Shown piece by piece: positions 7,789-16,145 of a stretch of DNA of 64,000 nucleotides. Made by a program: the position numbers and the translations under genes. Source of the DNA: Streptomyces lavendofoliae (GTDB lineage Bacteria > Actinomycetota > Actinomycetes > Streptomycetales > Streptomycetaceae); the NCBI RefSeq assembly GCF_014649735.1, contig NZ_BMTP01000008.1, forward strand, positions 248,001 through 312,000, read 5' to 3'. Below the pieces are notes generated by a model. It did no database searches. It saw nothing but the letters and a program-made list of their open reading frames with translations, and had not been told where the DNA came from. Position 1 is the stretch's first letter, and the number at the start of each line of letters is the position of its first letter.

Positions 7789-8976
7789 TCAGCGGTCCAG
7801 CCCGGACAGGGCGTCCGCCGCCACCTTCCCGGCCCGCTCGCGCTGCGGGAAGTCGCCGACCTTCACCCGGGCGACCTCCTTCGCCGTGCGGTAGTCCACG
7901 ACCGACACCTCGTCGCGGTTGGAGAGGGTCACGAAGCAGTGGTCGCCGCCCGGGCCGGTCAGGGACCAGTAGGGCAGGGCGCCCTGCTCGTAGTGGACGA
8001 ACCCGTCGGTGGTCAGGCCCGGGCGGGAGACGACGGCCGTGTAGTCGTCGATGGTGCCGGCCATGCAGAGCTTGTCGTTCGCGCCGTTCATGGCCATGCC
8101 GTGGTGGGCGGAGTTCTGCGGGTAGTCGTCGGCCTTCAGGGCCGCGCCCGCCGCGCTGAACGGCATCTGGACCGTGCGGACGGTGCGCCCGGCGTCGAGG
8201 TCGTACTCGATGAAGCCGTTGAGGTAGGAGAGCTGGGCGTACATCGTCCTCCCGTCGGGCGTGATCACCGCCGGGCGCACCCCCTTGTCGAAGGCGTAGG
8301 TGCGCAGCACCTTCCAGGTGGTGGCATCGGCGACGGTGACCTGCTTGGTGCCCTTGAGGGCGTTGAGGGCCTTGGGGAAGGAGGTGATGCCGATGGACAT
8401 GTTGTAGATGCGGCTGCCATCCGCCGAGTACATGTTCTCGTGCGGGTACGTGCCGGTGGCGAACTCCCCGGTGACGCGGCCGGTCGCGGTGTCCAGCGCC
8501 TGGGCCTTGGCGGCCGTGATGGCGGAGACGACGAAGGTGCGGCCGTCCGGGGAGAGGGCGGCGTGGTCGGCCTTGAGGCCGTCGAGGTGGGTGCGCCACA
8601 GCTGGCGCCCGGTGGCGATGTCGTAGGCGGCGGCGTCGCCGAGGTTGCCCCGGGAGACGTAGAGGGTGCGGCCGTCGGGCGAGAGGTGGGCGTCGTCGAC
8701 GAACTTGTCGCCGCCCGCCTGCTGCCTGACGATCTCGTAGGCGGCCCGGCGGATCGGGTCCATGCCGGCGAGGATCGCGTCGAGGTCGGGGACGACGTCG
8801 AGGGAGCCGAGGTTCTCGTACGTACGGGCGTCGATGAAGCTCACCGTGCCGTCGGCGCTGTTGCCGACGACGACGACGTCGCGCAGCGCGGTCGGGGGCT
8901 CCTCGGCGGCGGAGGCGGTGACCGAGCCGAGGGCGAGCGTCAGGGTGAGCGCGAGCAGTGCGGGAAGACGCGTCAT
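7789..8976 (-). CDS. secreted YVTN-type beta-propeller protein
   Basis: 395 residues. The Sec signal peptide MTRLPALLALTLTLALG ends near TASA-AEE. The rest is repeated propeller blades with ADGTVSFIDARTYE, HLSPDGRTLYVSRGN, LSPDGRTFVVSA, YSADGSRIYNMS and ITPDGRTMYAQLS, typical of YncE / cytochrome-d1-like propellers. No haem or catalytic motif identified, so it may be a binding or scaffold protein outside the membrane. Start ATG at 8976 has GAAGGGA 7 nt upstream; the longer in-frame ATG at 8997 would disrupt the signal peptide. Confidence 0.85.
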   Translation of the reverse strand: MTRLPALLALTLTLALGSVTASAAEEPPTALRDVVVVGNSADGTVSFIDARTYENLGSLDVVPDLDAILAGMDPIRRAAYEIVRQQAGGDKFVDDAHLSPDGRTLYVSRGNLGDAAAYDIATGRQLWRTHLDGLKADHAALSPDGRTFVVSAITAAKAQALDTATGRVTGEFATGTYPHENMYSADGSRIYNMSIGITSFPKALNALKGTKQVTVADATTWKVLRTYAFDKGVRPAVITPDGRTMYAQLSYLNGFIEYDLDAGRTVRTVQMPFSAAGAALKADDYPQNSAHHGMAMNGANDKLCMAGTIDDYTAVVSRPGLTTDGFVHYEQGALPYWSLTGPGGDHCFVTLSNRDEVSVVDYRTAKEVARVKVGDFPQRERAGKVAADALSGLDR

Positions 8977-9051
8977 GGGGGATCCCTTCATGCACATGCC
9001 AGAAGTGGTCCTACGATGACACGTTCCTGTTACCGGCGGTACGGGCGGGAG

Positions 9052-9093
9052 CGGCCGGACCGCGCGGGAGGTGCCTCCCGCGCGGTCCGGCCG
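9052..9093. terminator. 20-bp hairpin after the dicarboxylate carrier gene
   Basis: Perfect arms 9052-9071 and 9074-9093 around a 2-nt centre. It lies 86 bp past the DctA-like stop. A 13-bp unit is directly repeated just beyond it (9091-9103, 9104-9116). Confidence 0.7.
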
Positions 9094-9178
9094 TCCCGCC
9101 GTGCCGTCCCGCCGTGCCGGTACGCCGAGTCCGCACCCCCCGCGTGCGTCCCGCGGCCGTGCCTCCCGCGTCCGTGCG

Positions 9179-10525
9179 TCAGACCTTGACGGGCTCGCGC
9201 GCTTCGGGGAGTTCGTCGGTGTCGTCGGCCGCCGGGGCGTGGTCGTCCACCAGGGTCTTCTCGTCGAACGGCACCTTCCCGGCGAGGACCTCGGCGACCC
9301 GCGCCTTGTCGATCTCCTTGGTCCAGGTGCCGACCAGGACGGTGGCGACCGCGTTGCCCGCGAAGTTGGTCAGCGCGCGCGCCTCGCTCATGAAGCGGTC
9401 GATGCCGACGATCAGGCCCACGCCGTCGACCAGTTCGGGGCGGTGCGACTGGAGGCCGCCGGCCAGCGTGGCCAGACCGGCACCGGTCACACCGGCCGCG
9501 CCCTTCGAAGCGATGATCATGAAGACCAGGAGCGAGATCTGCTCGCCGACCGAGAGCGGGTCGCCCATCGCCTCGGCGACGAAGAGGGACGCCATCGTCA
9601 GGTAGATGGCGGTGCCGTCCAGGTTGAAGGAGTAGCCGGTCGGGACGGTGATGCCGACGACGGGCTTGCTCACGCCCAGGTGTTCCATCTTCGCGATCAG
9701 GCGCGGCAGCGCGGACTCGGAGGAGGAGGTGGACAGGATCAGCAGGAACTCCCGGCCCAGGTACTTCAGCAGCGTCAGGATGTTCACGCCCGCCACCAGC
9801 CGCAGCAGGGTGCCGAGGACGACGAAGACGAACAGGGCGCAGGTCAGGTAGAAGCCGATCATGATGACGGCGAGCGACTTCAGCGCGTCGACACCGGTCT
9901 CGCCCACCACGGCGGCGATGGCGCCGAACGCGCCCACCGGGGCGACCCACATGATCATCGCGAGGATGCGGAAGACCAGGCGCTGGATGTGCCCGATGCC
10001 CCGCAGCACCGGCTCGCCGGACCTGCCCATCGCCTGGAGCGCGAAGCCCGCCAGCAGCGCGACCAGCAGCGTCTGGAGGACCTCGCCCTCGGTGAAGGCG
10101 GAGACCAGCGTCTTGGGGATGATCCCGAGGAGGAAGTCGGCGGTGCCCTCACTGGCGCCCGACGCCTGCTTCTCGCCCGCGGCGGCGACCTCGTCGGTGA
10201 GACGCAGGCTCGCACCGGGCTCCAGCAGGTTGCCGACGACCAGGCCGATGGCCAGGGCGACGGTCGACATGACCATGAAGTAGCCCAGCGCCAGCCCGCC
10301 GACCGCGCCGACCTTGGCGGCCTTGCGGACCGAGCCGACGCCCAGCACGATCGTGCAGAAGATGATCGGGGAGATCATCATCTTGATCAGGTTCACGAAG
10401 CCGGTACCCAGGGGCTTCAGCTCGACGGCCACCCCCGGGGCGGCGAAGCCCACGGCGATGCCGAGCACGACCGCCGCGATGACGGCCAGATACAGATAGT
10501 GGGTACGGTCCCGTCGTGCGGCCAC
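9179..10525 (-). CDS. dctA: DctA-like dicarboxylate (or glutamate):cation symporter
   Basis: 448-residue DAACS-family secondary transporter. Signature segments are present: serine-rich hairpin ILSTSSSESALPRLI, GYSFNLDGTAIYLTMASLF, and substrate/ion site GIDRFMSEARALTNFAGNAVAT. Eight membrane helices plus two re-entrant loops are expected. Start: GTG at 10525 has GAGGAGG 5-6 nt upstream, better than the ATG at 10552. Divergent from a CitA/DcuS-type kinase and response regulator, as in C4-dicarboxylate systems, so the substrate is probably succinate, fumarate or malate. Glutamate or aspartate remains possible from sequence alone. Confidence 0.9.
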   Translation of the reverse strand: MAARRDRTHYLYLAVIAAVVLGIAVGFAAPGVAVELKPLGTGFVNLIKMMISPIIFCTIVLGVGSVRKAAKVGAVGGLALGYFMVMSTVALAIGLVVGNLLEPGASLRLTDEVAAAGEKQASGASEGTADFLLGIIPKTLVSAFTEGEVLQTLLVALLAGFALQAMGRSGEPVLRGIGHIQRLVFRILAMIMWVAPVGAFGAIAAVVGETGVDALKSLAVIMIGFYLTCALFVFVVLGTLLRLVAGVNILTLLKYLGREFLLILSTSSSESALPRLIAKMEHLGVSKPVVGITVPTGYSFNLDGTAIYLTMASLFVAEAMGDPLSVGEQISLLVFMIIASKGAAGVTGAGLATLAGGLQSHRPELVDGVGLIVGIDRFMSEARALTNFAGNAVATVLVGTWTKEIDKARVAEVLAGKVPFDEKTLVDDHAPAADDTDELPEAREPVKV

Positions 10526-10587
10526 GGGGTCCTCCTCGGTGAGTCGCTCCACTGTCCCTGTGGATCCCCGAGACCATCTCTCAGCTT

Positions 10588-10601
10588 GTGACCGCGGTCA
10601 C
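10588..10601. promoter_or_regulatory. 14-bp perfect palindrome between dctA-like and kinase genes
   Basis: GTGACCGCGGTCAC, perfectly symmetric, 63 bp from the dctA-like start and 49 bp from the kinase start. It is a candidate binding site for the adjacent response regulator. Confidence 0.45.
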
Positions 10602-10649
10602 CGTTGCGTACCTTTCGTTCACACATTTTCGGACAGGCAGACTTGGCCC

Positions 10650-12449
10650 ATGCGCATCCCGCCCACCCGCCCCCGCAGCCTCGCCGGCCAGCTTTTCGCG
10701 ATGCAGGTCGTGCTGGTCGCCGCCGTCGTGGCCGGATGCGCGCTGTTCGCGTACGCCGACGACCGCGGTCAGGCCGAGGAGACCGCGCGCCGGCAGACGA
10801 CGGCGACCGCGACGGCGGTCGCCCGCTCCCCGGCGGTCGTGGCGGCGGCACGCTCGGAGGACCCGACCGCCGCCCTTCAGCCGTACGCCGTCTCGCTGGT
10901 CGGCGAGCCGGGGGTGACCTTCGTGACGATCATGTCGCCGGACGGGACGCGCTGGACGCACCCGCAGCCCGAGGAGATCGGGAGGAAGTACCTCGGGCAC
11001 ATCGGCGCCGCCCGGCGCGGCGAGACGTACTCCGAGACCTACCGGGGAACGCTCGGGCGCTCGGTGCGGACGGTGGCGCCGGTGTACGACCGGGGGGAGG
11101 TCGTCGCCCTCGTCAGCGCGGGCATCACCGTGGAGCGGATCAGCGCGCAGCTGCGGGGGCAGGTCACCGCGCTGCTCGGGATGGCGGGCGCGGCCCTGGC
11201 GCTCGGCGGCGCGGGTACGTACGTGATCAACGCGCGGCTGCGGCGGCACACGCACGGGATGAACGCCGCCGAGCTGAGCCGGATGCACGACTACCACCAG
11301 GCCGCGCTGCACGCGGTGCGCGAGGGCCTGGTGATGCTGGACGGGCGGCGGCGGATCGCGCTGGTCAACGACGGGGCGCGGGAGTTGCTCGGCCTGGGCC
11401 CCGGGGCGGTGGGCACACCGGTCGCCGCCCTCGGCCTGCCGCCGTCGCTGACCGGCGCGCTGCTCTCCGGCGAGCCGCGGGTGGACGAGCTGCACCTGAC
11501 GGCCGACCGCGTGCTGGTGGTGTCCACCCGGCCGGTGGTGGGCGGTGAGCGGCGCGGGACGGTGGTGACGCTGCGGGACCACACGGAGTTGCAGGCGCTG
11601 TCGGGCGAGCTGGACTCGGAGCGCGGGTTCAGCCAGGCGCTGCGGTCACAGGCGCACGAGGCCGCGAACCGGCTGCACACGGTGGTGTCGCTGATCGAGC
11701 TGGGCCGGGTGGAGGAGGCGGTCGAATTCGCGACGGCCGAGCTGGAGCTGGCACAGGTGCTGACGGACCGGGTGGTCGACGCGGTCGCCGAGCCGGTGCT
11801 GGCCGCCCTGCTGCTGGGCAAGGCGGCCCAGGCGAACGAGCGGGGCGTGGAGCTGGAGCTCACGCGGGACAGCCGGATCGACGACGGTGTCCTGCCGCCG
11901 TCGCTGCCGGCGCGCGACCTGGTGACGATGCTGGGCAACCTGATCGACAACGCCCTGGAGGCCGCCCGGGGCACGGCCGTCTCGCGGGTCACGGTGACCG
12001 CGCGGGTGGACGAGGACGCCGGTGAACTGCTGCTGCGGGTCGCCGACTCCGGCCCCGGCGTCGGGCCGGACGACCACGACGCCGTCTTCGAGCGCGGCTG
12101 GTCCACCCGGGGTCCGGGCCGGGGCCTGGGGCTCGCCCTCGTACGCCAGACCGCGCACCGGGCGCGGGGCACCGTCGCGCTGGGCCAGGGGCCTGACGGG
12201 GGCGCGGAGTTCACCGTGCGCCTACCCCTGGCCCCCGTGGCGCCGGACGGGGCGGACGGGGCGGACGCGGCGCACGGGGCGGGCGGGGCGCACGCGGTGC
12301 ACGCCGCGCACGGGGCGGGCGGGGCGCACGCGGTGCACGCCGCGCACGGGGCGCCGGGGACGGACGCGCCGGACGGGGCGGACGCGGCGCACGGGACGGC
12401 GGGGCCGGCGCCGGCCGGGTCCGGCCGGGGCGCGGGGACGGCGTCATGA
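10650..12449 (+). CDS. CitA/DcuS-type sensor histidine kinase
   Basis: 599 residues. Membrane helix 1 (about 15-35) and helix 2 (about 180-200) flank an extracytoplasmic PASp-type sensor containing VTFVTIMSPDGTRWTH and YSETYRGTLGRSV, as in citrate/dicarboxylate sensors. Next come a cytoplasmic PAS, the His box SQAHEAANRLHTVVSLIELG (His336) and HATPase_c with GNLIDNALEAARG, DSGPGVG and GPGRGLGLALVRQ. Odd feature: about 75 extra Ala/His/Gly-rich residues at the C-terminus containing a 12-residue unit repeated twice. The stop overlaps the response-regulator ATG by 4 bp. Likely controls the divergent transporter gene. Confidence 0.9.
   Translation: MRIPPTRPRSLAGQLFAMQVVLVAAVVAGCALFAYADDRGQAEETARRQTTATATAVARSPAVVAAARSEDPTAALQPYAVSLVGEPGVTFVTIMSPDGTRWTHPQPEEIGRKYLGHIGAARRGETYSETYRGTLGRSVRTVAPVYDRGEVVALVSAGITVERISAQLRGQVTALLGMAGAALALGGAGTYVINARLRRHTHGMNAAELSRMHDYHQAALHAVREGLVMLDGRRRIALVNDGARELLGLGPGAVGTPVAALGLPPSLTGALLSGEPRVDELHLTADRVLVVSTRPVVGGERRGTVVTLRDHTELQALSGELDSERGFSQALRSQAHEAANRLHTVVSLIELGRVEEAVEFATAELELAQVLTDRVVDAVAEPVLAALLLGKAAQANERGVELELTRDSRIDDGVLPPSLPARDLVTMLGNLIDNALEAARGTAVSRVTVTARVDEDAGELLLRVADSGPGVGPDDHDAVFERGWSTRGPGRGLGLALVRQTAHRARGTVALGQGPDGGAEFTVRLPLAPVAPDGADGADAAHGAGGAHAVHAAHGAGGAHAVHAAHGAPGTDAPDGADAAHGTAGPAPAGSGRGAGTAS
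12273..12344 (+). repeat. 36-bp tandem repeat in the kinase C-terminal tail
   Basis: Two identical 36-bp copies (12273-12308, 12309-12344) followed by 7 bp of a third. Each encodes HGAGGAHAVHAA, so the frame is kept and the tail gains a His-rich 12-residue repeat. Confidence 0.9.
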
Positions 12450-13153
12450 CTGCGGAAGCCGGGGCGGCCATCCGGGTCCTGGTGGTGGAGGACGACCCGG
12501 TCGCGGCGGACGCCCACGCCCTGTACGCGGGCCGGGTCGCGGGCTTCACCGTCGTCGGGGTGGCCCACTCGCGGGCCGCCGCCGTGCGGCTGCTGGAGCG
12601 GACGGCCGTCGACCTGATCCTCCTCGACCTCTACCTGCCGGACGGGCACGGCCTGCACCTGCTGCGGTCGCTGCGGGCCGCCGGCCACCACGCCGACGTC
12701 ATCGCGGTCACCTCCGCGCGCGAGCTGGCGATCGTGCGCGAGGGCGTCTCGCTGGGCGTGGTCCAGTACGTGCTGAAGCCGTTCACCTATCCCACCCTGC
12801 GCGACCGCCTCACCCGCTACGCCGAGTTCCGCGCCGCCGCCGGAGAGGCGTCGGGCCAGGAGGAGGTGGACCGGGCGCTCGCCGCGTTGCGCACCCCGCA
12901 GCCCGCCGCCCTGCCCAAGGGGCTCAGCGCTCCGACGCTGACGGCCGTCACCCGCACCCTGCGCGAGTCGGCCACCGGGCTCACGGCGACCGAGACGGGC
13001 GCGGCGGTCGGCATCTCGCGGATCACCGCCCGGCGCTACCTGGAGCACCTCGTGGCGTCCGGGCGGGCGGCGCGCAGCCCGCAGTACGGCCAGGTCGGCC
13101 GCCCCGAGCTGCAGTACCGCTGGCTCCCGGCGCCGACCGGCGGCCCGGGGTAA
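12446..13153 (+). CDS. CitB/DcuR-type response regulator
   Basis: 235 residues. Receiver domain: acidic pair in VLVVEDDPVAAD, phospho-acceptor Asp in LILLDLYLPDGHG (about residue 58), conserved Lys in VLKPFTY. The C-terminal HTH LTATETGAAVGISRITARRYLEHL matches DcuR/DpiA-type regulators rather than NarL or OmpR classes. Translationally coupled to the kinase (ATGA overlap). Expected to bind the dctA-like promoter, where a 14-bp palindrome is visible. Confidence 0.92.
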   Translation: MTAEAGAAIRVLVVEDDPVAADAHALYAGRVAGFTVVGVAHSRAAAVRLLERTAVDLILLDLYLPDGHGLHLLRSLRAAGHHADVIAVTSARELAIVREGVSLGVVQYVLKPFTYPTLRDRLTRYAEFRAAAGEASGQEEVDRALAALRTPQPAALPKGLSAPTLTAVTRTLRESATGLTATETGAAVGISRITARRYLEHLVASGRAARSPQYGQVGRPELQYRWLPAPTGGPG

Positions 13154-13221
13154 ATTACCGACAGGTAGGGCACGAGCGGCGCTTCTGGACGTTCCTACGA
13201 CATTTGGCCTTGGGCGAACCG

Positions 13222-13255
13222 ACCGTAGCCAAAGGTGACCCTCCGCTCCTACGGT
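13222..13255 (+). promoter_or_regulatory. inverted repeat and -10-like box at the HTH gene start
   Basis: ACCGTAG (13222-13228) and CTACGGT (13249-13255) form 7-bp arms 20 bp apart. The right arm contains TACGGT (13250-13255), a TANNNT -10 box located 7 nt before the GTG at 13263. This would fit a leaderless mRNA starting at 13263 and an autoregulatory site. Confidence 0.4.
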
Positions 13256-13949
13256 GTGCGGCGTGCACCCCTCTCCCCCGTCCCCACCGTTCAACGCCCT
13301 CGCCGCGCGCCGACTGCGCGAGGCGCTGGGAATGGCCCCCGCCCACGTGGCCTACGGCCTGCGCGCCCAGTACGGCCTCGGCGTTCCGCCCGAGACCGTC
13401 ATCGCCTGGGAACGCGGTGTCTCCGCACCCGACGCCCGGGAGCTCACCGCCCTCGCCGGCGTCCTGTGGTGCTCGCCCGGCGAGCTGCTGGCCGCCGCCA
13501 CCACCCTGCGCGAGCACCGCATCGCGCGGGCCGTCGCGCCGGAGGACCTCGCCCGCCGCGTCGGCCTCGACACCAAGGCGTACCTGCGCATGGAGGAGTC
13601 CGGCCGCTGGCGCGGCAACGAGCGCCAGACCGCCGCCCTCGCGGAGGCGCTGTCCCTCGGCCCGCGTGAACTCATCACCGCGACCGGCCGGGACGAGGAG
13701 CTGGCGGACCTGCTGCGCAGCGCGGCGACGACGCGCTGGCAGGCGTACGTCAAACCGGCGGCCAAGATGCTGCCGATGAACCGCCGGCACCTGGAGGGCG
13801 TGCTCCAGCAGCTGTACGCCGACTACCAGTCGCGGATGGTGGCGACGAACAGCTGGGGCTCGGACGTGACCGGCGGCAGCGGCGGCGAGGCGGGCCGGCA
13901 GTACCTGGCGCGGGTGGTCGAGCACTTCTGGGAGCTGGCCCGGCTGTGA
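13254..13949 (+). CDS. DNA-binding protein with two XRE-like helix-turn-helix regions
   Basis: 231 residues. The N-terminal region LREALGMAPAHVAYGLRA followed by PETVIAWERGVSAPDARELT has the look of an XRE HTH, and a second one is APEDLARRVGLDTKAYLRMEE with RQTAALAEALSLGPRELI. The C-terminal 80 residues (PMNRRHLEGVLQQLYADY) are helical with no known domain. It is a cytoplasmic regulator of unknown target. Two GTG starts are possible: 13254 and 13263, the latter favoured if the transcript is leaderless. Convergent with the next gene, 3 bp apart. Confidence 0.78.
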   Translation: MCGVHPSPPSPPFNALAARRLREALGMAPAHVAYGLRAQYGLGVPPETVIAWERGVSAPDARELTALAGVLWCSPGELLAAATTLREHRIARAVAPEDLARRVGLDTKAYLRMEESGRWRGNERQTAALAEALSLGPRELITATGRDEELADLLRSAATTRWQAYVKPAAKMLPMNRRHLEGVLQQLYADYQSRMVATNSWGSDVTGGSGGEAGRQYLARVVEHFWELARL

Positions 13950-13952
13950 GCC

Positions 13953-14948
13953 CTACGCCGCCGTGCGCCGGTCGAAGCTGAACACCTGCCCGGCGCCGGT
14001 GTCGTCGCACACCCGCTGGACGACGTCCGCCCAGGGCTCGGACGAGCCCTCCCGCACCTCCAGGCACAGCCCTGAGTGGGCCGACCGGACGCGGTAGCCC
14101 TCGTGGGGGCCGGTGACCGGCTCGATGCGGAACGCCTCGCCCGGGCCCCGCCGGCCGCACTCCTGGTCCACCAGGGGCGCCCCGTCCCGCCGGGCGGTTT
14201 CGGCGGGGATCCCGGCGCAGCCGGCCCCGAAGTCGGGGTGGTCCGAACGGAGCGTCCACAGCCCGCCGTCCAGCGGGACGAGGGAGTAGCGCGGCACGAC
14301 CGCCCCGGCGCACGGCACCTGGTACACCTGTCCGCTCTCCTGTCCGCGCCGCTCGTTGAGGCACAGACCGGAGTGCACGGCCCGCACGTGCACGGGCCCG
14401 GCGGACGGCGCGGTCGCGCCGGCGTCCGGTGGCCGGTGGGCGGGCTCGCCGTCGCCCCGCAGGAACGCCACGACCGTGAGGACCGCGACCACCAGCGTCA
14501 GGACGGCCGTTACGGGCACGACCAGCCGCTGCCACCGGGACGCCCCCGCCCCCGGGCCGGCGCCCCCGCCGTCCCCCCGGGTGGAGGCGTCGCCCGCCTC
14601 GTCGCCCCCGGCCGCACCCGGCCAGGACAGGGCCCGGCCGCCGTCCGTACCGCCGTGGTTCCCCCGTGACGCCAGCTCCTCGCGTACGGCGAGCCAGACC
14701 TCCAGGACCTCGGGACCTGCCCCGCAGGCCCGGACGAACGCCCGGAGCAGCTCCTCGCGGGGCACCGAGGGGCGGGCGAGCATGTTCGCCACGGTCGAGC
14801 GGGGCAGGACGTCACCGACCGCCTCGGCCCGGGCGGCCAGCTCGCGGTAGGTCAGGCCCGACCAGTCCTTGAGGGCCTGGAGCCGCTCGACGAATTCGGC
14901 GGGGTCGCGCGCCCCGCGTGGATCGGGGGCCTGCTCCCCGTCGGCCAC
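13953..14948 (-). CDS. HTH - membrane helix - ricin-type lectin protein
   Basis: 331 residues with an unusual order: N-terminal XRE-like helix-turn-helix (GLTYRELAARAEAVGDVLPRS, about residues 30-55), an acidic Gly-rich linker, one membrane helix (VVPVTAVLTLVVAVLTVVAF, about 142-162), then an extracytoplasmic region with two ricin-B-like repeats (VRAVHSGLCLNERRG and VRSAHSGLCLEVREG) and paired cysteines. The likely topology puts a DNA-binding domain inside and a sugar-binding domain outside, suggesting an envelope sensor. Start GTG 14948 has GGAGGG 4 nt upstream. Function not known. Confidence 0.75.
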   Translation of the reverse strand: MADGEQAPDPRGARDPAEFVERLQALKDWSGLTYRELAARAEAVGDVLPRSTVANMLARPSVPREELLRAFVRACGAGPEVLEVWLAVREELASRGNHGGTDGGRALSWPGAAGGDEAGDASTRGDGGGAGPGAGASRWQRLVVPVTAVLTLVVAVLTVVAFLRGDGEPAHRPPDAGATAPSAGPVHVRAVHSGLCLNERRGQESGQVYQVPCAGAVVPRYSLVPLDGGLWTLRSDHPDFGAGCAGIPAETARRDGAPLVDQECGRRGPGEAFRIEPVTGPHEGYRVRSAHSGLCLEVREGSSEPWADVVQRVCDDTGAGQVFSFDRRTAA

Positions 14949-15051
14949 GCGCCCTCCCTCCGTCGCCCCACCACCCGCGCACCGGGACGCGGCCGGGACA
15001 TGTCCTGGACAGCGGTAAGCCTGGTCGATTCCGCGACGCGGCTCAAGAGTG

Positions 15052-15094
15052 GAAAACGGCCTTGATCGCCGGCGGAGGAGGCGGTCAAGGCCGT
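15052..15094 (-). terminator. pfkA terminator
   Basis: Arms 15056-15070 and 15080-15094 pair over 15 bp with one G-U, loop of 9, followed on the minus strand by TTTT. It lies 25 bp after the pfkA stop. Confidence 0.85.
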
Positions 15095-15119
15095 TCGGGG
15101 CGAACGTGGGCGAAGCGGG

Positions 15120-16145
15120 TCAGAACACCGACTCCGCCTCGTACATCCGGTTGGCCGGCACCGTCTTGAGCTGTGTGACCGCCTCGGCGAGCGGCACCAT
15201 CACCACGTCGGTCCCGCGCAGCGCCGTCATGTTGCCGAACTCCTTGCGGTGCGCCGCCTCGACCGCGTGCCAGCCGAAGCGGGTCGCGAGGACGCGGTCG
15301 TACGCGGTCGGCACGCCGCCCCGCTGGACATGGCCCAGGATGACCGGCCGGGCCTCCTTGCCCAGGCGCCGCTCCAGCTCGACGGCGAGCCGGTTGCCGA
15401 TCCCCTCGAAGCGCTCGTGGCCGAACTGGTCGATGGCGCCCTTGGCGTACTCCATCGAGCCCTCCGCCGGGTGCGCGCCCTCCGCGACACAGATGACGGC
15501 GAACTTCTTGCCGCGCGCGAAGCGCTCCTCGACCATCTTCACCAGGTCGTCGACCTCGAAGGGCCGCTCGGGCAGGCAGATGCCGTGCGCGCCGCCCGCC
15601 ATGCCCGACTCCAGGGCGATCCAGCCGGCGTGCCGGCCCATCACCTCCACCACCATCACCCGCTGGTGGGACTCGGCGGTGGTCTTCAGACGGTCTATGG
15701 CCTCCGTCGCCACCATCACCGCCGTGTCGAAACCGAAGGTGCGGTCGGTGGAGGAGATGTCGTTGTCGATCGTCTTCGGTACGCCGACCACGGGCATCCC
15801 CGCGTCCGACAGCATCCGGGCGGCGGTCAGCGTGCCCTCGCCGCCGATGGGGATGAGGACGTCGATGCCGTACCGCCGCTGCAGCTCGTCACAGTTCTCG
15901 GCGGCCTCCCGCAGCCGCGCGCGCTCCAGGCGGGCGGACCCCAGGATGGTGCCGCCCCGGGCCAGGATGCCGCTGACCGCGTTCAGGTCGAGGGGGCGGT
16001 AGTGGCCGTCCAGCAGACCCTTGAACCCGTCCTCGAAGCCGATCACCTCGTCGCCGTGGCCGGTCATGGCACGGTGCACGACCGACCGGATCACTGCGTT
16101 CAGGCCGGGGCAGTCGCCGCCTGCGGTGAGAACTCCGATGCGCAT
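15120..16145 (-). CDS. pfkA: 6-phosphofructokinase
   Basis: 341-residue phosphofructokinase: fructose-6-phosphate to fructose-1,6-bisphosphate, glycolysis. N-terminal loop GVLTAGGDCPGLNAVIR, donor-site motif GGEGTLTAARML, catalytic PKTIDNDI, substrate motif MGRHAGWIAL and LGHVQRGGVPTAYDR. It combines Gly at the E. coli position 104 (ATP-type) with Lys at position 124 (common in pyrophosphate-dependent enzymes), the mixed signature of group III actinobacterial enzymes; the S. coelicolor enzyme of this kind was reported ATP-dependent. Start ATG 16145 has CAGGAG about 10 nt upstream. It stands next to pta-ackA-pyk but on the opposite strand. Confidence 0.95.
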   Translation of the reverse strand: MRIGVLTAGGDCPGLNAVIRSVVHRAMTGHGDEVIGFEDGFKGLLDGHYRPLDLNAVSGILARGGTILGSARLERARLREAAENCDELQRRYGIDVLIPIGGEGTLTAARMLSDAGMPVVGVPKTIDNDISSTDRTFGFDTAVMVATEAIDRLKTTAESHQRVMVVEVMGRHAGWIALESGMAGGAHGICLPERPFEVDDLVKMVEERFARGKKFAVICVAEGAHPAEGSMEYAKGAIDQFGHERFEGIGNRLAVELERRLGKEARPVILGHVQRGGVPTAYDRVLATRFGWHAVEAAHRKEFGNMTALRGTDVVMVPLAEAVTQLKTVPANRMYEAESVF

